Source: CAWEBF01 sp963807235 (GTDB lineage: Bacteria; Acidobacteriota; Vicinamibacteria; Vicinamibacterales; UBA2999). Taken from it: DNA of 64,000 nucleotides. Location: assembly GCA_963807235.1 (NCBI GenBank), contig CAWEBF010000006.1, positions 1 through 64,000 on the forward strand, in the 5' to 3' direction. Below, in pieces: positions 28,301-35,632 of the stretch; positions within the stretch are counted from its first letter, which is position 1; each line of letters begins with the position of its first letter. A program made the position numbers and the translations under genes. The notes beneath the pieces were generated by a model. It had not been told where the DNA came from. It made no database searches and saw only the letters and a program-made list of their open reading frames with translations.

Positions 28301-29945
28301 CTCCGTAGAGACCGCGATCGGGAATCGTGCCGGCGTTCGTGATGGCGACACGCTTGGCGCCCTGCCGGGCCACCACGGTGCCGTTCACGCGGTCCCAGGT
28401 GACTCGGGGCCGCAGCTCCGCGAATTCGTCGGAGGGATACCGGCCCGAAAGCATGTCGAGTACGCCTTCGAACACCCGCCGGCTGAGCTCCGCGAAGGGC
28501 GCGGCGCCACGGATGGCGGAATAGAGATCGTCCACCGACCACTGGTCCATCGATGTCATCCCGACGATCTGCTGCGCCAGGACGTCCAGCGGGTTCCGAG
28601 GATAGCGAGACGGCTCGACCAGTCCCCTGGTCATGGCGCCTGTGACCGCCGCACAGGCCAGCAGGTCGCCGCGGAACTTCGGGAAGATCACGCCCTGGCT
28701 GGTCTCGTCCACACGGTGGCCCGAGCGGCCGATGCGCTGGAGACCGCTGGCCACCGACGGCGGCGCTTCGATCTGCACCACCAGATCGATGGCGCCCATG
28801 TCGATGCCGAGCTCCAATGAGGACGTGGCCACCAGCGCGCGCAGGCGGCCGGCTTTCAGCAGGTCCTCGATCTCCGTGCGCTGCGCCCGCGCCAGCGACC
28901 CATGGTGCGCGCGGACCAGCGGCTCGCCCGCCAGCTCGTTGAGCGCCGCCGCCAGCCGCTCGGCCAGGCGCCGGCTGTTCACGAAGAGCAGCGTGGACTT
29001 GTGCGCCCGCACCAGCTCGAGCAGGCGCGGGTGGATCGAGGTCCAGATCGTGTGCACGGGCGAGCTTCGCGCCGCCGGCCCGCTGGGCTGCTCGACAGGA
29101 TGTCCCACCTTGACCATGTCGGCGATCGGCACGTCTACGGTGAGCTCGAGGCGTTTGGGCTCGCGCGCGTCCACGACGGTCACGGGGCGCGGCGCTCCGC
29201 CGCTGCCTTCCGCGAACTCGGCGTGGATGGCCGTGTCGGGCGCCTGCTCGCGCGTCTTGCCCGCCGCGCGGCGCGACCGCGGCGGCGTGACGCCGCCCAG
29301 AAAGCGGGCGATCTCGTCCAGGTTCCGCTGCGTCGCCGACAGGCCGATGCGCTGCAGCGGCCTGTCCACCACGCGTTCGAGGCGTTCGAGCGACAGCGCC
29401 ATGTGCGCGCCGCGCTTGGTGGACACGAGCGCGTGGATCTCGTCCACGATCACGGTGTCCACCGAGCGCAGACGGTCGCGCGCGTTCGAGGTCAGCAGCA
29501 GGAACAGCGACTCCGGCGTGGTGATCAGGATGTCGGCCGGCTGGCGCTGGAAGCGCGACCGCTCGTTGGCCGGCGTGTCGCCCGTGCGGATCGACATCGC
29601 GGGCACGTGAAAGGGCACGCCCTGGGCGGTCGCCACATCCGCGATGCCCGCCAGCGGCGCGCGCAGGTTGCGCTCGACGTCCACGGCGAGGGCCTTGAGC
29701 GGGGACAGATACAGCACGCGGCACCGCGCGTCGCGGCCGGGTACGTCCGCGAACATCAAACGATCGAGGCACGACAGGAACGCGGTCAGCGTCTTGCCCG
29801 TGCCGGTGGGCGCGAGAATCAGCGTGGATTCGCCGCGGGCAATCGCCGGCCAGCCCTGCCGCTGCGGGCGGGTCGGGGCCTCGAACGCGCTGCTGAACCA
29901 GGCGGCGACGGGCGGGTGAAAGAGGTTGAGGACGTTCGGGGGCAT
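25359..29945 (-). CDS. lhr: Lhr-family large ATP-dependent helicase, full-length type
   Basis: A 1528-residue protein. The core helicase has Walker A APTGTGKT at 45-52, a DEIH box in VIVDEIHALVSTKRG, SAT in LSATQRNL, and in the second RecA domain TSSLELGIDMG and QRIGRSGH. It is followed by the Lhr winged-helix and beta-bundle region and a long C-terminal part with further winged-helix-like repeats, as in bacterial full-length Lhr rather than the short Lhr-core form. Lhr unwinds DNA and RNA:DNA hybrids and has been tied to DNA repair. I chose ATG 29945 because the HPPVAAWF start motif of the family follows it; upstream in-frame codons overlap the pirin gene. It is convergent with the second receptor, and its extreme C-terminus is encoded by a heptad array. 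Confidence 0.92.
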   Translation of the reverse strand: MPPNVLNLFHPPVAAWFSSAFEAPTRPQRQGWPAIARGESTLILAPTGTGKTLTAFLSCLDRLMFADVPGRDARCRVLYLSPLKALAVDVERNLRAPLAGIADVATAQGVPFHVPAMSIRTGDTPANERSRFQRQPADILITTPESLFLLLTSNARDRLRSVDTVIVDEIHALVSTKRGAHMALSLERLERVVDRPLQRIGLSATQRNLDEIARFLGGVTPPRSRRAAGKTREQAPDTAIHAEFAEGSGGAPRPVTVVDAREPKRLELTVDVPIADMVKVGHPVEQPSGPAARSSPVHTIWTSIHPRLLELVRAHKSTLLFVNSRRLAERLAAALNELAGEPLVRAHHGSLARAQRTEIEDLLKAGRLRALVATSSLELGIDMGAIDLVVQIEAPPSVASGLQRIGRSGHRVDETSQGVIFPKFRGDLLACAAVTGAMTRGLVEPSRYPRNPLDVLAQQIVGMTSMDQWSVDDLYSAIRGAAPFAELSRRVFEGVLDMLSGRYPSDEFAELRPRVTWDRVNGTVVARQGAKRVAITNAGTIPDRGLYGVFLADGSRDGARVGELDEEMVFEARAGETFLLGASTWRIEQITHDRVLVAPAPGEPGKMPFWKGEGPGRPIELGQAIGKLTRELRQAPPAEAVARLTSDHGLNPPAAENLLQYLDDQQRATGVVPDDRTVLIERSTDDVGDWRYSVLTPFGSRVHAPWAMAATAQIRDERGLDAEVMWSDDGFVVRVPEGDVALDPALLIPDPDDVERLVVRQLGSTAMFAARFREAAGRALLLPKRRPGARAPLWQQRKRAADLLAVAARFGSFPIILEAYRECLRDVFDLPALVDLLTKVRSRTVRVHTVDVQKSSPFAASLLFGYVANYLYDGDAPLAERRAHALSVDQAQLAELIGEGELRTLVDPEALAALERDAQQLPEKYHARSTDAVHDLLLRLGDLSIAEIEARSAPGVAAAAIDELVARHRALPVKVAEQSRLIAVEDAARYRDGLGTPLPAGLPASLLEPAPDAVVDLVRRHARTHGPFTVEDVAARLGLGAAVVAATLQQLAQVGRVVEGEFRPGGHGREWCDADVLRVVRSRSLAALRKEVEPVEPHVLGRFLMAWHGLIRPRAGLDGLLDVVERLQGAPLVASVLEREVLAARVADYSPVLLDTLVSAGEVTWLGVDPLGERDGRVALYLTDHVRQLAPPASTDGLLERETRILAWLIKSGASFFGPLHDAAGGGFPQETVDAVWNLVWKGLVTNDTLHPLRAYTAGPQRSARAHTTREARARRFRSRRLVPEPAEGRWSAVSVPERAGSTAWAAALTQQLLTRHGVVARDVTALEPVPGGFSTIYPVLRRLEDTGRVRRGYFVAGLGGAQFAEPGAVDLLRSERDPGAAAVAVTLASTDPANPYGALVEWPAWGGSASKASRVAGARVVLVDGYATGWIGRGDRSVLVAVPDEDPDRSRRCLALAREMVRLAYLPTAERRGWLVAELNGEPATASPLARYFVEAGFAVTSGGLQLRVPRATGGPEPGAWSLETRN
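25372..25399. repeat. Heptad array of TCCAGGC type, four units
   Basis: Units TCCAGGC three times, then TCCGGGC, directly after the receptor stop. The array is inside the 3' end of the convergent lhr frame and encodes its last residues (PGAWSLET). Confidence 0.85.
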
Positions 29946-30004
29946 GCAGACGCCCTTGATGATATCGAGCGACGTCCAGGCGGGATAATGGACACGGTCG
30001 ACCC

Positions 30005-30955
30005 ATGTCCAAGAGAAGCGAGCCGGTTTCTGCGGAGGCCTGCGAAGCCATCGGCGCCACCGATTCACGGCTGGAGTCGTATAGCGGTCGTGAACTGGCC
30101 CTCGGTTCGATGCCCATCACGCGCGTCCTCCCCGTTCGCGACCGGCGGCTCGTGGGCCCGTGGTGCTTCCTCGATCGCTTTGGTCCGATGTCCTTCACCA
30201 CCGAGAAGCCGATGGATGTCGCCCCGCACCCGCACATCGGCTTGCAGACCGTGACGTGGCTGCTCGCGGGCGAAGTGGTGCACGACGACAGCCTGGGCAG
30301 CCAGTCGGTGCTCCGCCCGAACGGAGTAAACGTGATGACCTCAGGCGCCGGCATCGCGCACGCCGAGCAGACGCCGCGCGACCACACGGGCCGCCTGGAC
30401 GGCGTGCAACTGTGGACGGCGCTGCCGGACCGGACGCGACACATGGATGCGGGGTTTGCGCACGTGCCAGACGTGCCGGTGGCGGAATCATCCGGCGGCA
30501 TCGCGCGCGTGTTCGCGGGCACGCTGCTCGGCGCCAGCTGTCCCGCCCCGTACTATTCGGAGATCCTCGGCGCCGACCTGCAGCTGCACGCGGGCCGCGA
30601 GATGGACATCCCGTTGAACCCCGACTTCGAGCACGCGGTGCTGACGCTCGATGGCGACGCGGCCGTGAACGGCCAGCCGCTCCAGGACCGCACGCTCTAC
30701 TACCTCGGCACCACGCGCACCGAGGCGTGCGTCAGCAGCCGCGGCGGCGGCCGGCTGCTGCTAATCGGCGGACCACCGTTCCCGGAAACCATCCTGATGT
30801 GGTGGAACTTCGTGGCACGCACCCCCGACGAGATCGCGGAGGCACGCGCGGATTGGGAGGCACGCCGCCGCTTCGGCGACGTGCCGGCCTACCACGGGCC
30901 ACGGCTGGATGCGCCGAGCCTTGTCCGCCTGGCGCGGCCGGAGCCGGTCAGCTAG
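30005..30955 (+). CDS. Pirin family protein
   Basis: A 316-residue double-cupin protein. The N-terminal cupin has PHPHIGLQTVTWLL, with the metal-binding histidines, and the conserved MTSGAGIAHAEQTP; GVQLWTALP and a DLQLHAG strand follow. The C-terminal cupin is weaker, and the end (LIGGPPFPETILMWWNFVARTPDEI) is typical of the family. Pirins bind iron; some have quercetinase activity and others act as redox-linked regulators. The gene is divergent from lhr, with 59 bp between the two starts. It is convergent with a secreted hypothetical gene across the second composite palindromic element. Confidence 0.92.
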   Translation: MSKRSEPVSAEACEAIGATDSRLESYSGRELALGSMPITRVLPVRDRRLVGPWCFLDRFGPMSFTTEKPMDVAPHPHIGLQTVTWLLAGEVVHDDSLGSQSVLRPNGVNVMTSGAGIAHAEQTPRDHTGRLDGVQLWTALPDRTRHMDAGFAHVPDVPVAESSGGIARVFAGTLLGASCPAPYYSEILGADLQLHAGREMDIPLNPDFEHAVLTLDGDAAVNGQPLQDRTLYYLGTTRTEACVSSRGGGRLLLIGGPPFPETILMWWNFVARTPDEIAEARADWEARRRFGDVPAYHGPRLDAPSLVRLARPEPVS

Positions 30956-30960
30956 GGCAA

Positions 30961-31054
30961 TTCACAATTCACAATTCACAATTCACAAATCAGAGAGCGG
31001 GCCGGAACTGCAGTTCCGTGACCTCTTTGTGAATTGTGAATCTGAGTCTGAATT
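30961..31054. repeat. Composite palindromic element, copy 2: heptad arms around the same 16-bp palindrome
   Basis: Left arm: four perfect TTCACAA units (30961-30988). Core: CGGAACTGCAGTTCCG at 31003-31018, identical to copy 1 and preceded by GGC in both. Right arm: two TTGTGAA units (31027-31040) and two decayed units. It separates the convergent pirin and hypothetical genes and could act as a two-way terminator. Confidence 0.9.
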
Positions 31055-31063
31055 ATCGGTCCC

Positions 31064-31783
31064 CTACTTCCACGTGATTTCCATCCCGAAGAAGTGCATG
31101 AACACCTCGCGGTTCGGCTTGTTCTTGGGGTTCTGCTGCGGGCTGCGGATGTAGAAGTCGATCTGCTGCGTGGCGGGGTTTACCTCTCCGCCCGGGAGCT
31201 TCTTGCCCGCCATCGGGTAGTTCACTTTCAGTGTCTTCCGGTCCCGGATGCCCTGCGTGACCATGAAGTGCATCTCGTAGTTGTCGTACAGCGGCTTGCC
31301 GTTGAGCGTCGCGTGGCCGAAGCCCCAGCCCGCCAGGTACACGAACGTCTTCGGCCAGTTGTTGTCGCCGCACCCGGAGTCGGTGCCGTGCTCGTGGAGT
31401 GAAGCCACCAGGCCGCCGTTCTGGCACGGGTTGAACTCGTTCCACTTGTCCACGGCCAGCACGAGATCACCCTCCGGGATCTTCAGCCGCGCCTCGAACG
31501 TGCCGGTGTTCCTGATCTCGTCGACGTCGATTTCGGCCGTGCCCGACGCGGGCCGCAGCGTGGCGGCCGCGTTGTCCAGGTGGTCCCAGCCGGGAGGATC
31601 GTTCACCGTGCCCACCATGTAGATGCGGGTGGCCGACAGGATGAAGCGGCCGTCGTAGAGGTCGTGCTGCTCCGGCGCGAACGCCGTGATCATCGCCCCC
31701 GGCTGCTGGCGCGGATTCGGCGCCTGCTGGGCCACCAGCGAGACAGCCAGTGCAGAGAAGGTGAGCAGGATGGCGTTGCGCAT
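31064..31783 (-). CDS. Secreted hypothetical protein
   Basis: A 239-residue protein with a signal peptide (AILLTFSALAVSLVAQ) and a soluble domain rich in aromatic and glycine residues. It contains DGRFILSATRIYMVGTVNDPPGW, CQNGGLVASLHEHGTDSGCGDNNWP with paired cysteines, and a C-terminal VFMHFFGMEITWK. I do not recognise the family. The length and intact frame, signal peptide and codon use support a real gene. It lies next to the amidohydrolase on the same strand, separated by a heptad array. Confidence 0.7.
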   Translation of the reverse strand: MRNAILLTFSALAVSLVAQQAPNPRQQPGAMITAFAPEQHDLYDGRFILSATRIYMVGTVNDPPGWDHLDNAAATLRPASGTAEIDVDEIRNTGTFEARLKIPEGDLVLAVDKWNEFNPCQNGGLVASLHEHGTDSGCGDNNWPKTFVYLAGWGFGHATLNGKPLYDNYEMHFMVTQGIRDRKTLKVNYPMAGKKLPGGEVNPATQQIDFYIRSPQQNPKNKPNREVFMHFFGMEITWK

Positions 31784-31818
31784 GAGTCCATTATAGAAAG
31801 CGCAACGACTCATCCATG

Positions 31819-31861
31819 CCGGAAGCCGGAAGCCGGGAGCCGGAAGCCCGGAGCCCTGGAG
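31819..31861. repeat. Heptad array of CCGGAAG type, five to six units
   Basis: Units CCGGAAG, CCGGAAG, CCGGGAG, CCGGAAG and CCCGGAG, then an 8-bp variant CCCTGGAG, ending almost at the amidohydrolase stop codon. The unit is the reverse complement of the GGCTTCC type seen at 8787 and 58332. Confidence 0.85.
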
Positions 31862-31863
31862 CC

Positions 31864-33219
31864 CTAGATCGACGGCATCTTGAACCCCGACTTCTCCACC
31901 ACGTAGTCGCGCGACTCGTACGCGATCCGGCGCACGCGGTTGATGTCCACGTCCACCAGCTGGCCGTGGCGCTTTCGCGGCTTGCCGGCGATGAACACCG
32001 AATCGACGTTCGACGAATCCATCCCGCGCACCACGACGCCGATCGGATCGTTGATCGGCAGCACGTTGATGCGGTCGGTGCGCAGCATGATGACGTCGGC
32101 CTCCTTGCCTGGCGTCAACGTGCCAGTCTTGCTGTCGAGCCCCATGGCGCGCGCGCCTTCGATGGTGGCGAACTCCATCACGTCGCGGCTGGTCAGCACA
32201 GCGGGCAGATTGTCCTTGCCCGCGAGTCGCATCTCGTTGATCTGCGCGCGCTGCAGCGTCAGCACCGAGCGCATCTGCGCGAAGAGATCCGTGGACACGG
32301 TGGTCTCCACGTCCACGCTCAGACTGGGCTTCATTCCGCGGTCGAGGCAGCGCTGCACCGGCGGCATGCCGTGGCCCATCTGCATCTCCACCGGCGCGGC
32401 GATCGACACCGTGCCGCCAGTGTCGGCGATCATCTGCATTTCCTCGTCGTTCAGCGTGCAGCAATGGATGTAGGTGGTGTCCGGGCCCATCAGGCCCGCG
32501 CGCCCGAACTCGCCCAGCTTGCCGTGCTGGCCCGCGGCGCCGACCCCAACGTGCACGCTGATGCGGATGCCCAGCTCGCGCGCCAGTTCCCAGTCGTGCT
32601 TGGACACGTCGAACGTGGTGAACTCGGGTCCGCGCGGAGCCAGGGCCAACGTGATCAGCTGATCGTTGGAGTTGAAGTACTGCTTCTGCACCCGCTTTAC
32701 GTCGTGCGGGTGCTTCAGGCTGCTGTTGTGCCACCACGCGACCATGTCCAGGTTCGGGGTCCCGTACGCGAACACCGACCGCAGACCGGATTCCTGCAGC
32801 GCGGCGATGGCGGCATCGGTGTGTTCCGGCGTGTTCTGGATGTGCGACCAGTCCAGCAGCGTCGTGACGCCGCAGTCGATCGCGCCCAGCGCGCTCACCA
32901 GGTTGCCCGCGTAGGCGTCCTGGGGGCGATACACCGGCGCCAGCACGCCCAGGATGTCGCGAAAGTACTCGTCCAGCAGGGCGTCCGGCGCGATGTTCTT
33001 GAGGATGCCTTCCCAGATGTGGCGGTGGGTGTCGATGAAGCCCGGCATGACGATCATGCTGCTCGCGTCGATGACCTCGGCGCCCGACACGCGCAGGAGC
33101 GGCCCGACGGCGGCGATCTTGTTGTCTTCGATCAGCACGTCCCCTTTGGGGTAATTGCCGATGTCGGCGTCGAGCGTGAGCACGCAGCCGCCCTTCAGAA
33201 GAATCCGCTCGACTGACAT
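31864..33219 (-). CDS. Amidohydrolase family protein (cytosine deaminase/chlorohydrolase-like)
   Basis: A 451-residue metal-dependent hydrolase. N-terminal beta-sandwich strands (LLKGGCVLTLDADIG) lead to MPGFIDTHRHIWEGI with the metal-binding HxH. The barrel contains RISVHVGVGA, YIHCCTLNDEE and SVDVETTVSTDL, and the C-terminal LTPGKEADVIMLRTDRINV is typical of the TrzA/SsnA/cytosine-deaminase branch. Expected activity is hydrolytic deamination or dechlorination of a heterocyclic or nucleoside-like substrate in the cytoplasm; the precise substrate is not evident. It is divergent from the PH-domain pair with about 53 bp between starts. Confidence 0.9.
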   Translation of the reverse strand: MSVERILLKGGCVLTLDADIGNYPKGDVLIEDNKIAAVGPLLRVSGAEVIDASSMIVMPGFIDTHRHIWEGILKNIAPDALLDEYFRDILGVLAPVYRPQDAYAGNLVSALGAIDCGVTTLLDWSHIQNTPEHTDAAIAALQESGLRSVFAYGTPNLDMVAWWHNSSLKHPHDVKRVQKQYFNSNDQLITLALAPRGPEFTTFDVSKHDWELARELGIRISVHVGVGAAGQHGKLGEFGRAGLMGPDTTYIHCCTLNDEEMQMIADTGGTVSIAAPVEMQMGHGMPPVQRCLDRGMKPSLSVDVETTVSTDLFAQMRSVLTLQRAQINEMRLAGKDNLPAVLTSRDVMEFATIEGARAMGLDSKTGTLTPGKEADVIMLRTDRINVLPINDPIGVVVRGMDSSNVDSVFIAGKPRKRHGQLVDVDINRVRRIAYESRDYVVEKSGFKMPSI

Positions 33220-33272
33220 AGGCGCGATTGTATGTGAAACCAGGCGCCGCGGCCGTGGCACAATCTGCGGCC

Positions 33273-33827
33273 ATGACCGGGACCGCTTCCGACGCACACA
33301 TCTATGCCATCGAGCGCCCGCATCCGCAGCTGCTGAAGCTCTACATCATCCGGGCCGTGCTGACGGGTCCGGGGTTCATCGTCCTGATGCCGCTGCTCTT
33401 CTTTCGCTACGAGACCATGCGCTTCCGGTTCGACGCCGAAGGCGTGCACATGCGCTGGGGCATCCTGTTCCGCAGGCAGATCAACCTGACCTACGCGCGC
33501 ATCCAGGACATCCACCTGACGAGCGGGTTCATCCAGCGCTGGCTTGGGCTGGCGGACGTCCGGATTCAGACCGCGTCGGGATCCGCCGGCGCGGAAATGA
33601 CCATCGAGGGACTGCTGGAGTTCGAAGCGGTCCGCGACTTCCTGTACGCGCGCATGCGCGGGTTGCGCAAGACCGCGGCCCCCGCTGCCGCGTCGCCCGC
33701 GCATGCGATCGAAGCGCCGGAGGCCGCCACCCTGCTCCGCCAGGCCGTGGAGGAGCTGCACGCGGCGCGCGTGGCGCTGGAGCGGCGTTCGGGACCCGAG
33801 CCGTCACGAGGGTCACGCGATGTATGA
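33273..33827 (+). CDS. Bacterial PH-domain (bPH2, YdbS-like) membrane protein
   Basis: A 184-residue protein with a short cytoplasmic start, one hydrophobic region (AVLTGPGFIVLMPLLFF) and a bPH2 domain. The domain includes RFDAEGVHMRWGILFRRQINLTYARIQDIHL and LGLADVRIQTASGS, the hallmark strands of the family. A C-terminal helix is rich in alanine and glutamate. YdbS/YdbT-like pairs are usually encoded together; here the stop overlaps the start of the second member (ATG at 33820). The role of the pair is not well defined in bacteria. Confidence 0.85.
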   Translation: MTGTASDAHIYAIERPHPQLLKLYIIRAVLTGPGFIVLMPLLFFRYETMRFRFDAEGVHMRWGILFRRQINLTYARIQDIHLTSGFIQRWLGLADVRIQTASGSAGAEMTIEGLLEFEAVRDFLYARMRGLRKTAAPAAASPAHAIEAPEAATLLRQAVEELHAARVALERRSGPEPSRGSRDV

Positions 33828-34561
33828 GGCGCTGAAGGAGCGGCTCTTGTGGCTGCTGAAGGTGCCGCCCGAGCCCACAGATCCGATGGGCGACGTGCGC
33901 AGCCTCCGGGTATTTCGCGCCGCGCCGGGATACCTGCGGTACATCACGGTCGGCTGGCTGATCACGCAGGTCGGCCATCCTCGGCGGCTTGCTGGTCGCC
34001 GACATCCCGCTGGCGATCTTCGGCACGACCTCGACTCCCGCGGCCGTCGTAGCCGCGACCGTCACCATCCTGGGGCTCCTGGTCTTCGTGTTTCAGCTCG
34101 CCGTCACGTACTTCTCTCTGCGACTGAGCTACGAGATGCGCTGGTACAAAGTGACCGATCGCAGCCTGCGCATCCGGACGGGCGTCTGGAACGTCAGCGA
34201 GATGACCATGACGTTCGACAACATCCAGAACATCACCGTCACGCAGGGACCGATCGAGCGGTTCTTCGGCATCTCCGACGTCAAGGTGACAACGGCCGGC
34301 GGCGGTGAAGCCGCGGCGCAGAAGAAAAGCGGGCACAGCGGCGTCGGCCAGAACCTGCACCTTGGCGTGTTCCGTGGCGTGGACAACCCCGACGAGATTC
34401 GCGACCTCATGCTGGCGCGCCTGCGGCGGCTGCGCGACGCGGGATTGGGGGATCCGGATGAGCACGCCATGGAGGCCGCCGCCGACGGCCATTGGACAAG
34501 CCTTATCCGGGCGTTCAGAGACGAAGCGGCGGCGTTGCGGCGGGCAGCCGAGGGGCTCTAG
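33820..34561 (+). CDS. Second bPH2-domain membrane protein, one frameshift
   Basis: The start ATG at 33820 lies within the last codons of the previous gene. The first 50 residues (PPEPTDPMGDVRSLRVFRAAPGYLRY) are in one frame. Near 33970 the frame changes to LVADIPLAIF and two hydrophobic segments, then the bPH2 signature MRWYKVTDRSLRIRTGVWNVSEMTMTFDNIQNI and GISDVKVTTAGG. The C-terminal half is intact to residue about 245. The longer spacer between strands and the C-terminal helices differ from the first member, as expected for a heteromeric pair. The gene ends inside a heptad array. Confidence 0.8.
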
Positions 34562-34616
34562 GCTCTTGGCTTTAGGCTCTTGGCGAGGCCTGGAGTCCGG
34601 AGCCTGGAGCCCAGAG
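34554..34616. repeat. Inverted heptad array: four GGCTCTN units facing four CCNGGAG-type units
   Basis: Left arm GGCTCTA, GGCTCTT, GGCTTTA, GGCTCTT (34554-34581); right arm CCTGGAG, TCCGGAG, CCTGGAG, CCCAGAG (34589-34616). The arms are largely reverse-complementary and make a long imperfect hairpin between convergent genes. The stop codon of the PH-domain gene lies within the left arm. Confidence 0.85.
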
Positions 34617-34627
34617 CCGGCGTCATT

Positions 34628-35584
34628 TCACCGCGCGAGCTCGTCGTAGTACTGCGAGAAACTGCCCAATGACGCCGTCGTGCTCACGGAATTCTCCCAT
34701 CCCAGATCGGACAGTCGCAGCTGCGCACGCACCTGCGCCAGCGTCTTGAGCTCGTCTTTCGGGACACCTTTCTTGATCAGCTCGCGCATGCGCTGGTTCA
34801 TGGTCTCGAACCGGTTGCGGTAGGCCAGGACTTCCGGTTTCGTCATGACCTTGCCGTGGCCGGGGATCGCCACGTCGAAGTCCAGCGCCAGCATGTTGTC
34901 GATGGTCTTCACGAACGCAAGCGCGCTGCCGCCACCCGCATAGTCGATGACGGGCATGCCGTCGATGACCAGGTCGCCCATGTGAATCGCGCGAAGATCG
35001 GGAAAGTGCACCACGGTGTCGCCGTTGGTGTGCCCGCGGCCCAGATGGTGCATCCGCACTTCCACACCACCGAGATGCACACCGCCCTGGTCCTCGAACA
35101 CGATGTTCGGGGCCCCCGGCTGCTTCAGCCGCAAGAAGTTCTCGCGGATGCGCCGGTGCGCGATGATGTCGATGCCCATCGACGCCAGGTTCACGTTGCC
35201 GCTCACGTGATCGCCATGGTGGTGGCTGTTGAGGAGGTACCGGATGGGCTGAGTGGTGACCGTACGCAGCGCGGCCAGCACGTCGTTGAGATTCTCCGGA
35301 TACTTGTCGTCCACGAGGATGACGCCCTCGGGCGTGACCCGCGCGGCCACGTCTCCAGGTTCGTGAATCAGCCCATCGTCGGCCCCGCCGGGCCGGCAGC
35401 CTCGTGTGCCGCACGGGACGAAGGGCCCCCGGATCACATACAACCCGTCCTTCACCCGGTCGATCCGCGTGGGTCCGGCCGTCAACACCTCGACGTCCTG
35501 GCGGAGCGGCGGATTCTGCGTCCGCCCGTGCACGGTCACGAGCGCAAGCGCAGCCAGCGTGGCGACGGCGAGAGTCAGGCGCAT
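34628..35584 (-). CDS. Secreted metallo-beta-lactamase-fold hydrolase
   Basis: A 318-residue protein with a signal peptide (LAVATLAALALVTVHG). It carries the metallo-beta-lactamase core: NSHHHGDHVSGN (HxHxDH motif, about residue 122), GRGHTNGDTVVHF and the later AIPGHGKVM. The layout resembles non-lactamase members acting on small periplasmic substrates; there is no direct sign of beta-lactam binding loops. The intact frame and good signal peptide give a firm call at family level only. It lies next to the FAD-Rieske gene on the same strand. Confidence 0.88.
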   Translation of the reverse strand: MRLTLAVATLAALALVTVHGRTQNPPLRQDVEVLTAGPTRIDRVKDGLYVIRGPFVPCGTRGCRPGGADDGLIHEPGDVAARVTPEGVILVDDKYPENLNDVLAALRTVTTQPIRYLLNSHHHGDHVSGNVNLASMGIDIIAHRRIRENFLRLKQPGAPNIVFEDQGGVHLGGVEVRMHHLGRGHTNGDTVVHFPDLRAIHMGDLVIDGMPVIDYAGGGSALAFVKTIDNMLALDFDVAIPGHGKVMTKPEVLAYRNRFETMNQRMRELIKKGVPKDELKTLAQVRAQLRLSDLGWENSVSTTASLGSFSQYYDELAR

Positions 35585-35632
35585 AGGCGCCGATTGTAGC
35601 GTTCTACGGCTTCCGGCTCCGCCGGAGCTTCG

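Noticed and set aside
25995..28820. A 941-codon plus-strand frame opposite the Lhr gene
   Set aside because: Antisense of a GC-rich gene. The minus strand encodes all Lhr motifs, and the plus frame is arginine/histidine-rich without domains.
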